DNA from: Dryococelus australis
Lineage: Eukaryota; Arthropoda; Insecta; Phasmatodea; Phasmatidae
DNA length: 64,000 nt
Assembly: GCA_029891345.1 (NCBI GenBank)
Contig: CM056994.1
Location: 225,920,991-225,984,990 of the forward strand
Direction: 5' to 3'
Shown here: piece after piece, positions 44,600 through 56,139 of the stretch
Position numbering within the stretch: position 1 is the first letter of the stretch
How the letters are laid out: every line of letters starts with the position of its first letter
The notes under the pieces: model-generated
The model's database searches: none
Told to the model about the DNA's origin: nothing
Seen by the model: the letters and a program-made list of their open reading frames with translations, nothing else
Made by a program: the position numbers and the translations under genes

Positions 44600-45250
44600 C
44601 GATATAAAGGTCGGGCAAGGCTTTAGTGTGTGTCAGACATGGGCAATATGACTGGGCTAACTTTGGCTCCTAACCAGACCCCGGCCGGTATATAAGCTGA
44701 GGCGCATGGCTTGACGGCATGGCACAAAGTCTGGTTTACACACAGCCACTGAGTTACCCAGAGTGGGCGTAGCACAGGGTAGCTCCTGACTCTGCTGCTG
44801 TTGCTTCTGGTGCCAGTTGAACTCGAGCCCACTCCTTGGACGAAGGTGGTGCTCCAGCTGGCGGTGCTGGTAGGAGCCCGTGGATGGCTGCTGGTCCTGC
44901 TGGGCTGGAATGACGGGTTCGCTATACCCAGTGGTACATGGATTTCCTGGCGGAAGTCAACGACTGGATGCAACTCCCCTATGTTCTTGTAGGGTGGCTG
45001 AAATAAGGAGCATGGAGGGACTGGGAGGTGAGGCCTCTCCAGTTACCAGGCGGCTTGAGCTCATTTCCTAGAGTTTAGACTGCAGAGGGCAGTTGACGCT
45101 GGGTTACAGCTCAAGTTGGACTCTGAAGCAGTAGCTGCCTTCCTAGCTCGCCACTTTGCACCACTCCTATGGGTGTATGGCATAAAGGAGGGTACTAAAG
45201 TCAGCCACGCTAAGGAAGAGCGGGCGACAAGGATCCCTAGCTAGATGAAA
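44600..45250 (-). repeat. Possible degenerate LTR fragment related to copy B LTR
   Basis: The 14-mer ggcacaaagtctgg at 44725-44738 also occurs in copy B's 5' LTR (about 26641), and cactcctatgggtgtatggcataaaggaggg (about 45162) resembles cactctaacaggagtatggcatgaggtaaga (about 27100) in the same order. GC-rich relative to its flanks, with TATA-like gatataaagg (44600) and gtatataagc (44688). Similarity elsewhere is weak. Confidence 0.35.
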
Positions 45251-47542
45251 AGCCATTCGTGGCCGAGCCAACCAAAGTCGTACCCAATTACTCCAACTAA
45301 GTCGGCAAACAATTTCATGTTTTATGAAATATCACTTCTGTGACACCCCATAAGGAGCCTTTCAGACTGGTTTCCAGTTTCAAGTACGCCACAAATACTG
45401 ATACTCCAACTCACCAGCTGTCGTTCAGGAAATGTCGCTTTCACAATGCCACCAATTGTAGGACATTAAAATTTTTGCACGCGAGAGTTAAAAGTAATCT
45501 AAACATTTTAATGTGTTCAAAATTCCCTGAAATTTCCCTGTTTACCCTAGATGTTTGAAATTCCCTGACTTTTCCCAGTTTTCCCTGTCTGCAGCCACCC
45601 TGGTTAGGTGAATTAGCATTGGCACTGAAATATGTAATCCATAAAGTAAAAATATACGCTAGTAATATTTTCCTTTCAAGGAGGAAAAACCCCTATAATC
45701 CCTAGATTTTGCATGAGTTGAAAGTAGCTGTAACGTAAACCATGTATGAGTTAGTTAGATACGTGTTGTGAGAATTACGCTAATCCTGAGAGATCTACCC
45801 TCGCATATGTAATGTGCACCGCCGTCAGTACGGCCCACGTAAACTTATCTACTCTGCATGAGTCAGATACCCTGTACGTTACAGTCACGAGAAAATTATT
45901 CTCATCCCCCAGCCAGAAAGGCTACCCACGTGCGTAAAATTTATTGTGATAACTAGGCATAGCCTGTAATAATTAGTAGAGAGTAAACTCACATCTTGTA
46001 CCTGTTAAGCCTATTAGAGAAATAAGAATTCTTTTTTGTATTCACCCATACATAACCTCAATAGGAGGATAGCTGAAAATGTGGTAGTTTAGACGTAGTT
46101 AAATTGAGGTAGAGAAAACCTCCCACCCAGGTACGCATATAGTATTAGCAAGGACGAAATTATTTCATTTTGTAATACTACAACTCCAAATGAGGAATAT
46201 TATAGTCTTGTAGGATAGGCTAGTTAAATTGAAGTAAAGAGAGAAGCTCATCCCATGTATGTAACATAACCTATACTTAGTAAGAGAAGTGTTTTGCATG
46301 AACCTACTTGTTTTGCTTGAGAAGTATCGCACCCCCATAAGCACATAGAAAAGATTTTCACACCAAGTGAAACCCCCTGTGTAGTAATTGAGGCCAGTGC
46401 AAACAATAATATGCTACACTATGCCAAGCTCACGCAGCATGAGCGACAACCATTATGTAACCATGCTAGGAGGCAAGCGCCAACCCATGTTATGTAACCC
46501 CTGCCGTAAACGCAGATCATGAGATAATTACGTGCTTGTAACCTAGCCTCTAGAAAGTAGAGAGAAAGTAACCTAGAAATTAAGATCTTTAAATTTATGT
46601 TAACCAAGGATAAGTGAATTTAATTGTCTAACCTAGCTTATAAGAAGTAGTATCTTATGTTAACCATGTTACGTAACTAATAAATATGTGTAATTTAGCA
46701 TAAGTGTGTTGCTGTAAACGTAGCTTCAAGATTTATCGTAAAAACAGTATGCAATTAATTATGCTTTGAGTGTCTTGTGTCATAACCTGTTCTTGTTTTG
46801 AAAAGGGTATCACTTATGTTCTACCTTCTTTTCTTGTAGGAAATGATCCCGGAGTAGTGTACAATGTGTAGGAATTCTTTTTATTAAAGCTCACATTTTT
46901 CTACATGTGAATTGGTTACTGTGCGACAGTGCTGGCTGAATAACAGACCAGTTAACTTTGTCCCGCAGGGACCACAGTAAACTTCCCCCACCGTTAATCC
47001 TCTGAGAGTGGGATTAAACAACTTTTGCATCCGTTAGTTACACTTTTATTTCTTGAGGACAGAAGTAAAACGTAATAACCTTAAAATATCTTGTGCAAAC
47101 AACTTATTAAACAAACTGATTGTTTAAAAGAAATTCCTTTTACTGGTATGTAAACTGCCCTCGAACTAGGAAGACCTAGGTTTTAAAAAAAACTAATTAT
47201 TCCCATATATTTCCTTTCCGAACTCTTCGCCTTGACTGCAACAAATGCGACAAGACAGCTATACACTACGCTGAAAAGCAGATGGCATCACGCACCGACA
47301 TCCGGCCACTATGTAACCAAGAGAGAGGGAGAGCGGCAAAAAGGAAGAAGGGGAACGACTGTTAGCCAGCGATAGTAACCAGATGCCGAGCGACCCAGAT
47401 ATGGGCGCACTGAACTCAACCAAGGCAATGCGTACACAGAGGAATCGCTAGCATAAAACTGCAACAGAAGTACACCGATTAAAGCAACTGCCTCCCACAC
47501 CTGAAATAATAGTGGATTCGTCAGAGATGGGTCTTTGTTGCT
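45251..47542. other. Non-coding stretch inside copy E, no gene seen
   Basis: AT-rich. From 45.7 to 46.75 kb short variants of atgtaac / gttaacc recur loosely without a fixed period. Pol remnants are absent. Its last part should be copy E's 3' non-coding region, but I cannot align it securely with the other copies. Confidence 0.4.
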
Positions 47543-47558
47543 TTGAGGGGTTGCCGAT
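47543..47558 (+). promoter_or_regulatory. Polypurine tract of copy E
   Basis: gaggggttgccgat immediately before TGACGCAT. Aligns with the tracts of copies B and C on the opposite strand (ggggg-gaat-TGACGCAT). Confidence 0.5.
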
Positions 47559-49803
47559 TGACGCATTTCAAAATGCTACGCAGCGCAGATACACGCTCTA
47601 CGGGCGACTTTGCCCCATCTACGAGTGACCAGAGCTCAAGAAAAGTCATTAACCGGGGCAAATGTAACTTCACGTATCGAGCAAGGAGACTCCACACACT
47701 GGACAGCCTCGTATGTAAAAGTAATTGAAGCCTTTAATTACGAAATCTACAGCCCACCCGAAATCCCGCATGCAAGCACCACCACTACAACTAAATAAAA
47801 TATTTTCGACAAACCACTACCTACATATTTAGCTGTGGAAGAAGTTCCAACAAACCCAAGAGATGGCAGCCCCCTGTGACCTTGTGACATCACATCCCAC
47901 GAGCCTCAGAAAGAGGTGTTTTCATTTGTCGTCGCCTCCTAGCGGGTAGATAAGAAATGAGCAGCGCTCCCGCAACCCCTGACAAACTACCCCGGAGTTG
48001 GAAGGTTACTCTACCACCGCAACCCCAGAAGATCGCTGATCACAGGATTTTTTCACATATAAGGAAGTCCAAAACCACGCTCCAGCACACACGCCGGGCT
48101 CACCGGCCACGTAGGTCAGTGAACTCTCCCTGGTCTACAAGAAGACCCCTCTCTCCTCTCCTCAGCTTGCAATACAGCTCAGCTCCAGAGCTTGGGACAT
48201 AGCTCAACCTCCAGAAGCCTGCAAGAAGACTTCACCCTCCGCCGCAGACTGCGAAGACTGCGATATCCTGCAGCTTGGATAAGGCACGTCCACAACTGCT
48301 CCCGCTGACCGTGAAGACAGCACCACCTCCAGAGGTAATCCCACTTCTGCACCCTGTACCCTTTACCCCAATCAACTTCCGTGACTCCGCAGTAGCAGCT
48401 CATCGCATCTTAGTTTACCTCCTGGGTAAATCCTTGTAAATCAGGTAATGCTCTGAAGTGCGTACTTTACCGTATATTTTACCATAGATTAGTTTCTGCA
48501 TTTACTTTATTAATTAATTTACCAGGCGTGTCTACGCCTGTTGAGTATTTTAAATAATTTTAATTACCTTTGTTAACTAGTACGTTAATTTTCTGTAATT
48601 CATTAGCCGGGGCATTCCATTTTCATTTTTGCCGTAGTAAAACTTGGGCAAACTTTAATTCATCTTGTTCATTTACCATCATTTTAGATTAGTCCCTGTG
48701 TCATTATCAGTCATTATCATTTTAATTTTCAATGTAACAATACAGTTTGTGTCAGATTCAGAAATTAAATCCAACTGAAGCCTAGCAGTGTGGTGCACCG
48801 AACTCTACAGGAGACGTGAGCTTGCAGAAAGCATTAGTCTGCATAAGACACGCTGAAGCTCCTGGGTTTCCTGTGTTCCTGTGTCTACCTCCAGTAACGT
48901 CCCAATACTGAACTGCATGTCTGCACATTAGGGCCTAGGGTGTATCTGTATAGGCCATACCCCTGGGACTGCACGTCGGCGGAAAGGTCACGGGACTAGG
49001 CAGATGCATACTAAAAAGGGTGGCATACAGTGCCGCAGAAGGCATTGAGAACATTGTGCTTTAAAGAGAGAGCTCCAAGCCCAAACTACTATTGAAATCA
49101 CAAGTAAGGTAAAACCCCCGATGCCAGAATCAGAGGCTAACCCCTGGATTACTTGTCTATTCTACCTCCTACACAAGCGTCCCCATATGATTAATTATTA
49201 GGTGCTTATTGGTCACAAAGTGAGTTGGAACCACCACGTCCAGATCAATTAGTGATGCTCCCATAGGTAGCCAGTGTAACTGCTCCCCAGTTAGTCCCGA
49301 TAAGGACCTAGCGAACTCCCATCTAATAAATATGGCATGGGAAAAACTAATTTGGGTTCGACTCCCACCAAAGATAGTCCCCAAACCACAGGCGGCATCA
49401 CCCCATACAAATTACATTCCCACACGTCAACCCATTTGGCCCATTCGAATAGCCCCAATTCCCCCAAACCAGGCCATTTACTTCCACCCCCACAATTGCT
49501 TAAACTGCATCGCCATCTCATCCATCCCAGGACAACTAGCGTCCTGATTATTGGCAACCGTAGTAGTGAGGAAGATAGAACTCTCTGGGCGGGAAACTAT
49601 CTCATTCCGCCTCACTCTGGGGTTTGACTCCTGTTGTTTCAGACAGTACCCTTCCGTTAAGCGGCCTCCCATGGAATCCAAAATCACCATGACCCATCGG
49701 GCCAATAACATTAGCCAATCATATCACTGTAGGCTTACTTAAGATCTCGAGAGGTCAGCCAGCGCCCTAACCACTTACCCGCCAAAGAGTAGCGTATACG
49801 TCA
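47559..49803 (+). repeat. LTR subfamily II, 3' LTR of copy E
   Basis: 2245 bases from TGACGCATTTCAA to GTATACGTCA, ends inverted over about seven bases. Homologous along its length to the solo LTR at 19762-22094; its last 376 bases match the 5' LTR remnant at 41578-41961. The frames of 60-96 codons here are not conserved between the copies. A tRNA-like B box (gggttcgactcccacc, 49354-49369) is present without a tRNA fold. Confidence 0.75.
48055..48063 (+). promoter_or_regulatory. TATA box of LTR subfamily II, copy E
   Basis: catataagg, in the same place as ctatataagg at 20257-20266. Confidence 0.5.
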
Positions 49804-49805
49804 AA

Positions 49806-50031
49806 ATTAGGGATGTCAAAGTCGATACCTCGATACCCTCAATTATTACAGGTATCGAAGAATCGAGAATCAAATGGTTATTTGTTGATAATCCTCATCC
49901 ACTTTCACATAAATTTTTCAGCAAAAGGTCTTTGTGGTTTTCTAAATAGGCTGAATCTGTATGGAACTAGCATGCATTGACCGGAATTAAACATTCAATG
50001 ATGGTTCGACTATAAACGAATTAAGATAATA
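49806..50031. repeat. Possible hAT-like end with gatacc motifs
   Basis: ttagggatgtcaaagtcgatacctcgatacc at 49804-49834, followed by ggtatcgaagaatcgag. Reiterated gatacc/ggtatc near a tagggatgt start is common in hAT MITEs. No right end or duplication found. Confidence 0.35.
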
Positions 50032-50110
50032 CAGAAGAACCTCGATAATGCAGGGGAAGAAATAGTCGTATAGTCAAAACTCGCGATAAAGAGTCGTTTT
50101 TATCTTGATG
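50032..50110. repeat. pogo/Tigger-like terminal fragment
   Basis: After a TA dinucleotide comes cagaagaacctcgataatgc, close to the widely known pogo/Tigger inverted-repeat start (CAGT-GAACCTCGATAAT). Only one end found; no transposase. Confidence 0.5.
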
Positions 50111-50189
50111 GCTGCCATGTGGCAGATGGCTATTATCAGTATTTGGCTGCCACACTTCACTCCGAGTAGATATGAAGCAAGGCTATCAA

Positions 50190-50217
50190 AAGTGCTCATT
50201 TTACTGTGAACAGCCTA
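50190..50217. repeat. Single end of the MITE family
   Basis: aagtgctcattttactgtgaacagccta matches the right end of the element at 8850-9085 (agtgctcactttaccatgaacagcct). No left end recognised nearby. Confidence 0.6.
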
Positions 50218-50700
50218 TAGTAACATGAGAGTGTACAGCAGAGACAATATATTTTAAGCTGGGTTCACCTTTAACGTAATGTGTTGAGTGCTGATTATAA
50301 TTCATTTGGAGCATTCATAGTTGAGAATTCTAAATTTGGTTTGGCTTTAAAAGTGTGCGTTTTAAAATTCCATTTGGATAACTTACTAGCTGTGGAGCCC
50401 TATTGCATGATTCGGTTTGTTGGTTTTATAGAAGTTTGTGTAACTGCTTAAAAATTGTTTTTGTTAGGGGCCAAGTTGCCTAGAAAAGTGATGGCCAGTC
50501 AAAAAGGCCCGCATCTACTCATATCCTTTCACTGCAATTTGGTAAACCACCTTACGTTTTTTTTTTTTTTTTTTTTGAAATGTGTTAGTAAAAAGAAATC
50601 TTTTATGAACATCAGACTTTGAAAGGCATTTGGTGGTGGTTATGCCACAAGATTTAAACTGCGCAGTACACTGGTAGCATTTTGTTTTTTTTTCTATTTT

Positions 50701-51746
50701 ATGCTCATGCTGAAAATGGTTGAGGGAACATCATTTCTCTACACGTCTAACAAAGAAACTTTAACATCATTTCTGGCGGACAATGATGTCACCTTCCTGT
50801 CCGACGCCAATATGGAGCAGCTGCATAAAATCCTCATTGGGTTTTGGAAATCATGTAGTCAGGTGGTGCATCACGTTGGCGGGGAGGCAGCATCGGTGAG
50901 TGTTTCCAATCTATACAGTCCTGTTCCACCAATATATTCTGCCAGACTATACAGACCATTCCCCCTTTGACCCTTGCCAAGCCACACACAGTGTTGAAGT
51001 TTTTTATAACTACCATGAAGGTTGCAAACTTGCATATTGGTGATGACATCACCTTTCTGTGGACCTTTGCATTAAAATGTAAAGGTCATGCCTTCCAGCT
51101 GATCACCAACAAAATCAATTCAGCGAGCTGCAGTTTTGCCAGCTTTCATGAAAAAATTTTATCACAGGTGTTTTCTTCCCGTATCAGGAGCGTGTGTGAG
51201 CAGGACTTAGTGTACCGTTTTCAGCGTCCTGGAGAAACGCGAATGATTTTTACAGATTCAGTTTTAGCTCATCATAGAGATTTGGCTCTAGGTTTAGCAG
51301 AAAAGGAATGTGTTAAAATTATTTTAGAGAATGTTGCAACTCAAGTTACAGCCGCATGTTCATTAACTCCTATTCCGCGTGATATGAAGGAGTTACGCGC
51401 CTGGGCGATTGAAATACAAAGTTGTCTCATGATTGAGCGAGAATTTAATTCTGTCTTTGAAAATGTCAAATGCACTTCTCTGATGTCTAAGGCAGCTGGC
51501 AAAAGCACCAGTTGTCTTTCTATGCAAAGTATGAGTGCCGTACAGGGAAAAAATGTTGGGGGAAATCAATTGTCCACTGTCGAAGCAGAGGGCATTGTGG
51601 TAGAGGTTGATCGCACTGAAAATGTCAGTTGTAGTAATTGCACTAGATGGGGAAATTTGAATCGCAACTGTTTGAAGCCCCGTGTAGCATGGAAAGATAG
51701 GAAATGTTTGTGTTGTGGAGCAATGGGACACGTGCATGCTTCCTAA
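50701..51746 (+). pseudogene. Gag of copy F
   Basis: Two overlapping open stretches: 50701-50970 (FLADNDVTFLSDANMEQLHK) and 50967-51746 (259 codons). The second ends with two zinc knuckles: CSNCTRWGNLNRNC (His position is Asn) and CLCCGAMGHVHAS (last Cys missing, frame stops). The N-terminal part has no PHD-like fingers. Predicted capsid region WTFALKCKGHAFQLI. Role: RNA packaging in particles. Confidence 0.7.
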
Positions 51747-51756
51747 AGGCTAGTGA

Positions 51757-52110
51757 CAGCTGAGAATAAGTGCAGGGTTCTTAGTTGCCACTCGTTTATG
51801 AATAAAAATTTGACTACTATATGCGTGGTGCACATCGCTTGTGGTAGCAGGCTGTTTCCCGCTTTGATTGATACCGGCGCCACGCACTATGTCATCAACT
51901 GACAGTTTTGTTAAACATCTGATAAGCACAAAAGCCATTTCTAAGGCGCGTGTGCTCCGGGCACAGGAAATGAAAATGTGTATTGCAAATGGAGATGTGT
52001 TGACGGCCTCTTATGTAGTGAAGCTACATTTTTAAATTGGCAGTTTCCCGTGAAATTTTCAATTGTGGATACTGCCTGTTCTGAAACGTAAGCTTTGCTC
52101 CTAATAAAAA
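51757..52110 (+). pseudogene. Retropepsin of copy F with intact DTGA
   Basis: FPALIDTGATHYVI with DTGA at 51870-51881, the intact aspartic protease active site. A stop comes two codons after that stretch (about 51901). The rest, around VNGDVLTASY-like coding, is broken by frameshifts. Confidence 0.75.
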
Positions 52111-52189
52111 GATTAAGTTTGTACGACGGGGAGGCTACGCAGTTTAATAACTTGAATTCTGATAGTTCTTAAAGTGCCGTTAATGTTAA

Positions 52190-52985
52190 GAATTTTGAAG
52201 ATAAATTGAAACATCAACCAGGAGTTTGGAGACATCATCACTCCTAAGATTGGGAAATGTGATGTTCTCCCCTACATGTTTACCCTGGTGGATGATGTAC
52301 CTGTTCTGAATTGTCATTTTAGGTGTCCCCTCCTAAACTTACCTGGTTCCTTTAGAGAGCTTATTGACAAATTGTTGCAAGCAGGTGTTATCACTTAGTC
52401 AAAGTTGGATTACTGCTCCCCCGGATTTCTGGTCCGGAAAAAGACAGTGAAAAAAACGGACTTGTAGATAATCATACATTGGTTAACCAACAGATACATA
52501 AGGGCCCTTTCGCCCTCCCACAGTCTACTGTGCTTTGCAGCATCTACGACGTGCTAAAATCTATTCCATCCTCGACTTAAATCATAGTTTTTATCAAAGT
52601 CTCCTGGATCCCTCTTGCCATAAATACACCGCATTTAGCACTCCTTGGAATCAGTACGAGTTTACTCGTATTCCAAAGGGTGATAACTTCGGTAGTCAGG
52701 CCCTTTCTAGAGTGCTGGATATGTTCTCCTGATTTAAAATTTAAATTTGTTTTTAATTATGTTGATGATGTAATTGTGCACAGTGAGAGTAAAAAGGAGC
52801 AGCTGAATCATTTACGTAAAGTGTTGCAGCAGTTCAGGGAAGTTGGGTTAACTTATTAATCCCGATAAAGTGACCTTAACTGCAAATAAGTAAAGTTTCT
52901 GTGTTATGTGATAATTGAGGACAAATTATTACTGGACCCTGAATGAGTAGCCCAAATTATTAACTTTCCTCCTCCTCGTGCCATA
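52190..52985 (+). pseudogene. Reverse transcriptase of copy F
   Basis: Thumb/finger part LIDKLLQAGVIT followed by a TAG stop at about 52397; motif A AKIYSILDLNHSFYQSLLD (open 52535-52732); YEFTRIPKGDNFGSQALSRV (motif B); catalytic FNYVDDVIVHSESKKEQL with YVDD at 52758-52769. Frameshifts after 52732. Both catalytic Asp residues present. Confidence 0.8.
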
Positions 52986-53602
52986 AAATGGGTACAGATA
53001 TTTTTAGGGTTAATGGGGTATTACTCGTGATTCAAAGAGCATTACTCAGAAATTGCAGCTTCCCTGAACCAATTAAAAAAGGAGTAGAATTTGTTTGGGA
53101 ACTTGAGCAGGAACAGGCTTTTAATGTACTAAAGAAAACACTTAGTTCTTCACCAGTGTTTATTTTGCCAGACTTCAAGAAAAGTTTTGTGGTTCAGATG
53201 GATGCCTCTGCTCTAGCTATAGGCGCCATCTTGAGACAGTGGCGTGAAGGTTGCATAGCTCCCATAGCCTTTGCAAGTAGGCCTTTGACGAAGCCTGAAT
53301 GAGCATTGGGAATTTATGAAAAGTAAACCTTGGTGTGTCTATTTGGATTAGAGAAATTTGCACCCTATATTGAACGTGACGAGTGCAATTTGTTCACCCA
53401 TCATCAGGCCCTTAGCTGGGTGCTGAATCATCCCCTCCAAATAGGGAAATTGGGAAGATGGGTACTGCGCTGGTCTAGGTTTAGGTTCAAAGTACACCAT
53501 TTATGGGGCACCGGTAATCCGGTTGCCGATGCTTTATCACACATGTATAACACGGCCGATTTTGAAGAAATTCCCGTAGATCCTCCAGCTTCTCTTGGAT
53601 AA
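52985..53602 (+). pseudogene. RNase H of copy F
   Basis: FVVQMDASALAIGAILRQ (first Asp), PIAFASRPLTKPE, then after a stop near 53300 VCLFGLEKFAPYIERDECNL, THHQALSWVLNHP (third position reads His where Asp is usual: FTHHQAL), and RWVLRWSRFRFKVHHLWGTG with NPVADALSHM. One catalytic residue therefore looks lost. Confidence 0.8.
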
Positions 53603-54265
53603 ATTCAAGGGTTTCCCGAGGTCTTTGTTCAGATAGAAGTTCAAAGTGCGCATCCCTAGTGTACACAAATAAAGCAGGATTTGAGTTCTGGGGTTCAGGG
53701 TCCATACTTTTAAAAGGGTGGTTTTTTGTATTTTTCTGGAAAAACTGGTTGTGCTAAAAAGTTTGTGATTCCGGAAGCCTCAAGACAAATGATATTGAGT
53801 TATTTTCATGATTCTTTATATGGTGGCCATTTGGGCATAAACACAACTACTGAGAAAATTTCTCCACATTTTTCTTGGCCAAGTTTGAGGCGGGACGATA
53901 CCCAATATGTGAGAACGTGTGATGGATGCCAGCAATGTAAGCAGGTTCCTCAGAATAATTTCAGTCAGACGCGTATACAGGTGCCTTACTGTCCTTGGCA
54001 TGTTGTCTATCATGACATTGTCAAACCGCTAGTTAGATATAAGAGAGGGAATGTGTGCTTACTAATCCTTCTGGACACCTTCACGAAGTTTGTGATTTTC
54101 ATTCCATTGAAAAAATGAAAGCCCCATGCTCGTTAAGGCTTTGGAACAGCAGATCTGGAAAGTTTTTGGGCAGTGAAGTTTTACACCTCTAGTCTGTACT
54201 TTCCTAAAGATAACAATGGTAAACATTTTAATATGAACATTAAGGCACCTGGAATTTATTAACAT
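53603..54265 (+). pseudogene. Integrase of copy F, 3'-truncated
   Basis: HHCC zinc region YFHDSLYGGHLG ... CDGCQQC (about 53800-53945); first catalytic Asp in YHDIVKPLVRYKRGN; ILLDTFTKFVIFIPLKK; then, after frame breaks, KDNNGKHF (about 54205) with the second Asp. The catalytic Glu region and C-terminus are missing because the sequence changes at about 54265. Confidence 0.8.
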
Positions 54266-54269
54266 AGGT

Positions 54270-54649
54270 TTTAATTCGGCAGTCCACGATTCCACCAGTT
54301 AGCCTCCTCCTCTTCCGTTCCTGGAACGTCATTTGCCTCATCCTCTGTTAAAAAAACATTTGGAATCTTACCCTTTCGTGTTCCCTTAACACATCCTCTC
54401 TGAACTGTCTCCTCGACGGGGTAGAGCGGCATCTGGTCGGCGCGAAATGTGAGGGTGCTGCGCGCCTTGACCAAGGACGGCTTTCTCAACCTTATATTTA
54501 CATGTTTAAAATCGCCTTCCACAGTACTGGAGATCTAAGGACACTCGTGAAAGATCTTGCAGAGTTTGACCCTTCCTCGGGTTACGTAGAAATATGTGGG
54601 GCTAATGAGTCGTAGTCGTCGTAATATATCAGGAAAGTGGGATGCGTCA
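54270..54649 (-). repeat. 3' LTR remnant of copy D
   Basis: 54485-54649 aligns with 63765-63930: aaccttatatt-ac, gacactcgtgaaagat-ttgc, tttgacccttcctcgg-ttacgta, gtcgtagtcgtcgtaatat. Bases 54270-54484 are not clearly alignable. Inner end TGACGCATCCC on the minus strand. Much shorter than the 5' LTR, so truncated or deleted at the junction with copy F. Confidence 0.75.
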
Positions 54650-54670
54650 ATTCCCCCCCCCCCCCCCCTT
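54650..54670 (-). promoter_or_regulatory. Polypurine tract of copy D
   Basis: Minus strand run of about 16 G followed by AAT and the LTR start TGACGC. Confidence 0.75.
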
Positions 54671-56139
54671 GCAATGAAGACTCGTCGTGTGAATTCTGCG
54701 AAGTAGGAAAAGGCGAAGTGGTTCCACCTCATTTGGAAGATCTCAAGTAGAAAGTCAAAGGAAAAAATTTTGAAATTCTACGCTGGGCCCTTAACTCTGG
54801 GCTGCTTGACCACTGTAATTGCGCTCGCTCTGTGTGCTGGGGTCTGTCAGGAAACTAAACACATGGCACTCAGCATGCCGGCTGTAGCGCTGTCTCGCTC
54901 TAGCAGGATTGGCACTCTCTCTTCTCCTTGGTCACGGGAAGCCGGAGCGAAAGTCCACTAATGTGTGTGTCCCCCCCGTGGTGAGGATTAGCATCAGGAG
55001 TTACATGATGTACCAGGTGTTCCCCGGCCAACTTTATTACTTATGCCATTGACAAAACTCAGCATAATGCTGTGGTTAATTACAATTATATATACAACAA
55101 GAACCTATGGAAATAAATTACATAAAAGCAACGACTTATAAAGACGATGGGAAATAGAAATATGTACAAGGCTTACTCGTGGAAAGTGGGGTGAAAATAC
55201 AAACTATTGCAGAGCTTGCTGTGCTGTATTAGTTAAAGAAAGCCTAGCACTCTTTCTTGGACAACCTGTGGGTCTCACAGCAAGAAAAACTGTTACATGT
55301 GACAAGACGTGAGTTCGCCAATCTCAGGCCCTCCATCACCTGGGCTGGCAGGCTTGCGGAACAAACAAGTACATTTTAAGAACGATTTGAAACACAGACA
55401 TAATGTGCATGTTGGTCACTTTAAAAGCTTACAAGCAAGACACTGAAGCAATGACATGACCCTTAATTAATTATATTTGTACCTTGGTTAATTTGGTGAG
55501 TTCAAAACAGCTCTGTGGCTCAGAGTTCACGTTTGACTCTTGGTCAATAGCACAGTACTTAAAAATATTGAGAATAGGTACAAACACCCAAACAAATGGA
55601 GTCTTCACATGGGCACTGTAAAAACTTGAATGACATATGGCATATTTAATTGTGTACCTACACATCAAATAATTTAAAATAGAAAATTTTATCAAACTAA
55701 TTCTCCTTGCAGGGAATCCATTTTTATATCATTATTCCTACTATGTACAAGGTGAAGTCTCTGTCTTTGAATATTCACTGGCACTGTGGTGAGTGTCTAT
55801 TGGTGATACGTGGTATTGAGTGGGCAGTTGGCCACTAAAAATTGAACCTTATGCTGGTTAGGATAAAGTGTCTGTCTTTTCACTATGTTTGCACCACACC
55901 TTGAAAAGAACTGTTAAAATGAGTTTGATTATTCTTTTATGGCACGTGTCTGAATAATTATCACATATTCCTCACCAGTTCCTTTCTCATCTCAACTTTG
56001 TAACAGCTTTGTAGGTTGTCTACAGATTTAGCAAAGGTTAAAACTAGACTAATGTGAGTGTCAGGAAGCTAATCTCACTGTCTTTGACTTGTCGGCTATT
56101 TGATTCACTATTGCTTCAGCTTTATAATGAGTCCCAAGT
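54671..56139 (-). other. 3' non-coding region of copy D
   Basis: Position as in the other copies. No protein recognised; frames of 60-75 codons are isolated. The gattctacacaa-type repeats of B and C are not evident. Confidence 0.5.

Larger units (their letters stand above)
41578..49803 (+). mobile_element. Gypsy copy E, plus strand, pol missing
   Basis: Plus-strand member carrying LTR subfamily II. It shows the last 384 bases of the 5' LTR, primer site, gag with PHD-like fingers, capsid and zinc knuckle (42124-43568), then about 4 kb without recognisable pol, a polypurine tract and a full LTR at 47559-49803. The pieces are in the right order, so one element is the simplest reading, but the missing pol and unrelated middle mean they could come from two insertions. 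Confidence 0.55.
50701..54265 (+). mobile_element. Second Gypsy lineage, copy F, truncated
   Basis: Plus strand gag with two zinc knuckles, retropepsin with an intact DTGA, RT with YVDD, RNase H and integrase up to its second Asp, in Gypsy order. Wording differs throughout from copies A-E (for example YEFTRIPKG and GTGNPVADALSH), so this is another lineage. No LTRs recognised. The 3' end is cut at about 54265, where copy D's LTR begins. Many stops and frameshifts. Confidence 0.85.

Noticed and set aside
49354..49369. tRNA gene suggested by a perfect-looking B box
   Set aside because: No A box at the right distance on the same strand, no cloverleaf and no acceptor stem; it is inside an LTR.
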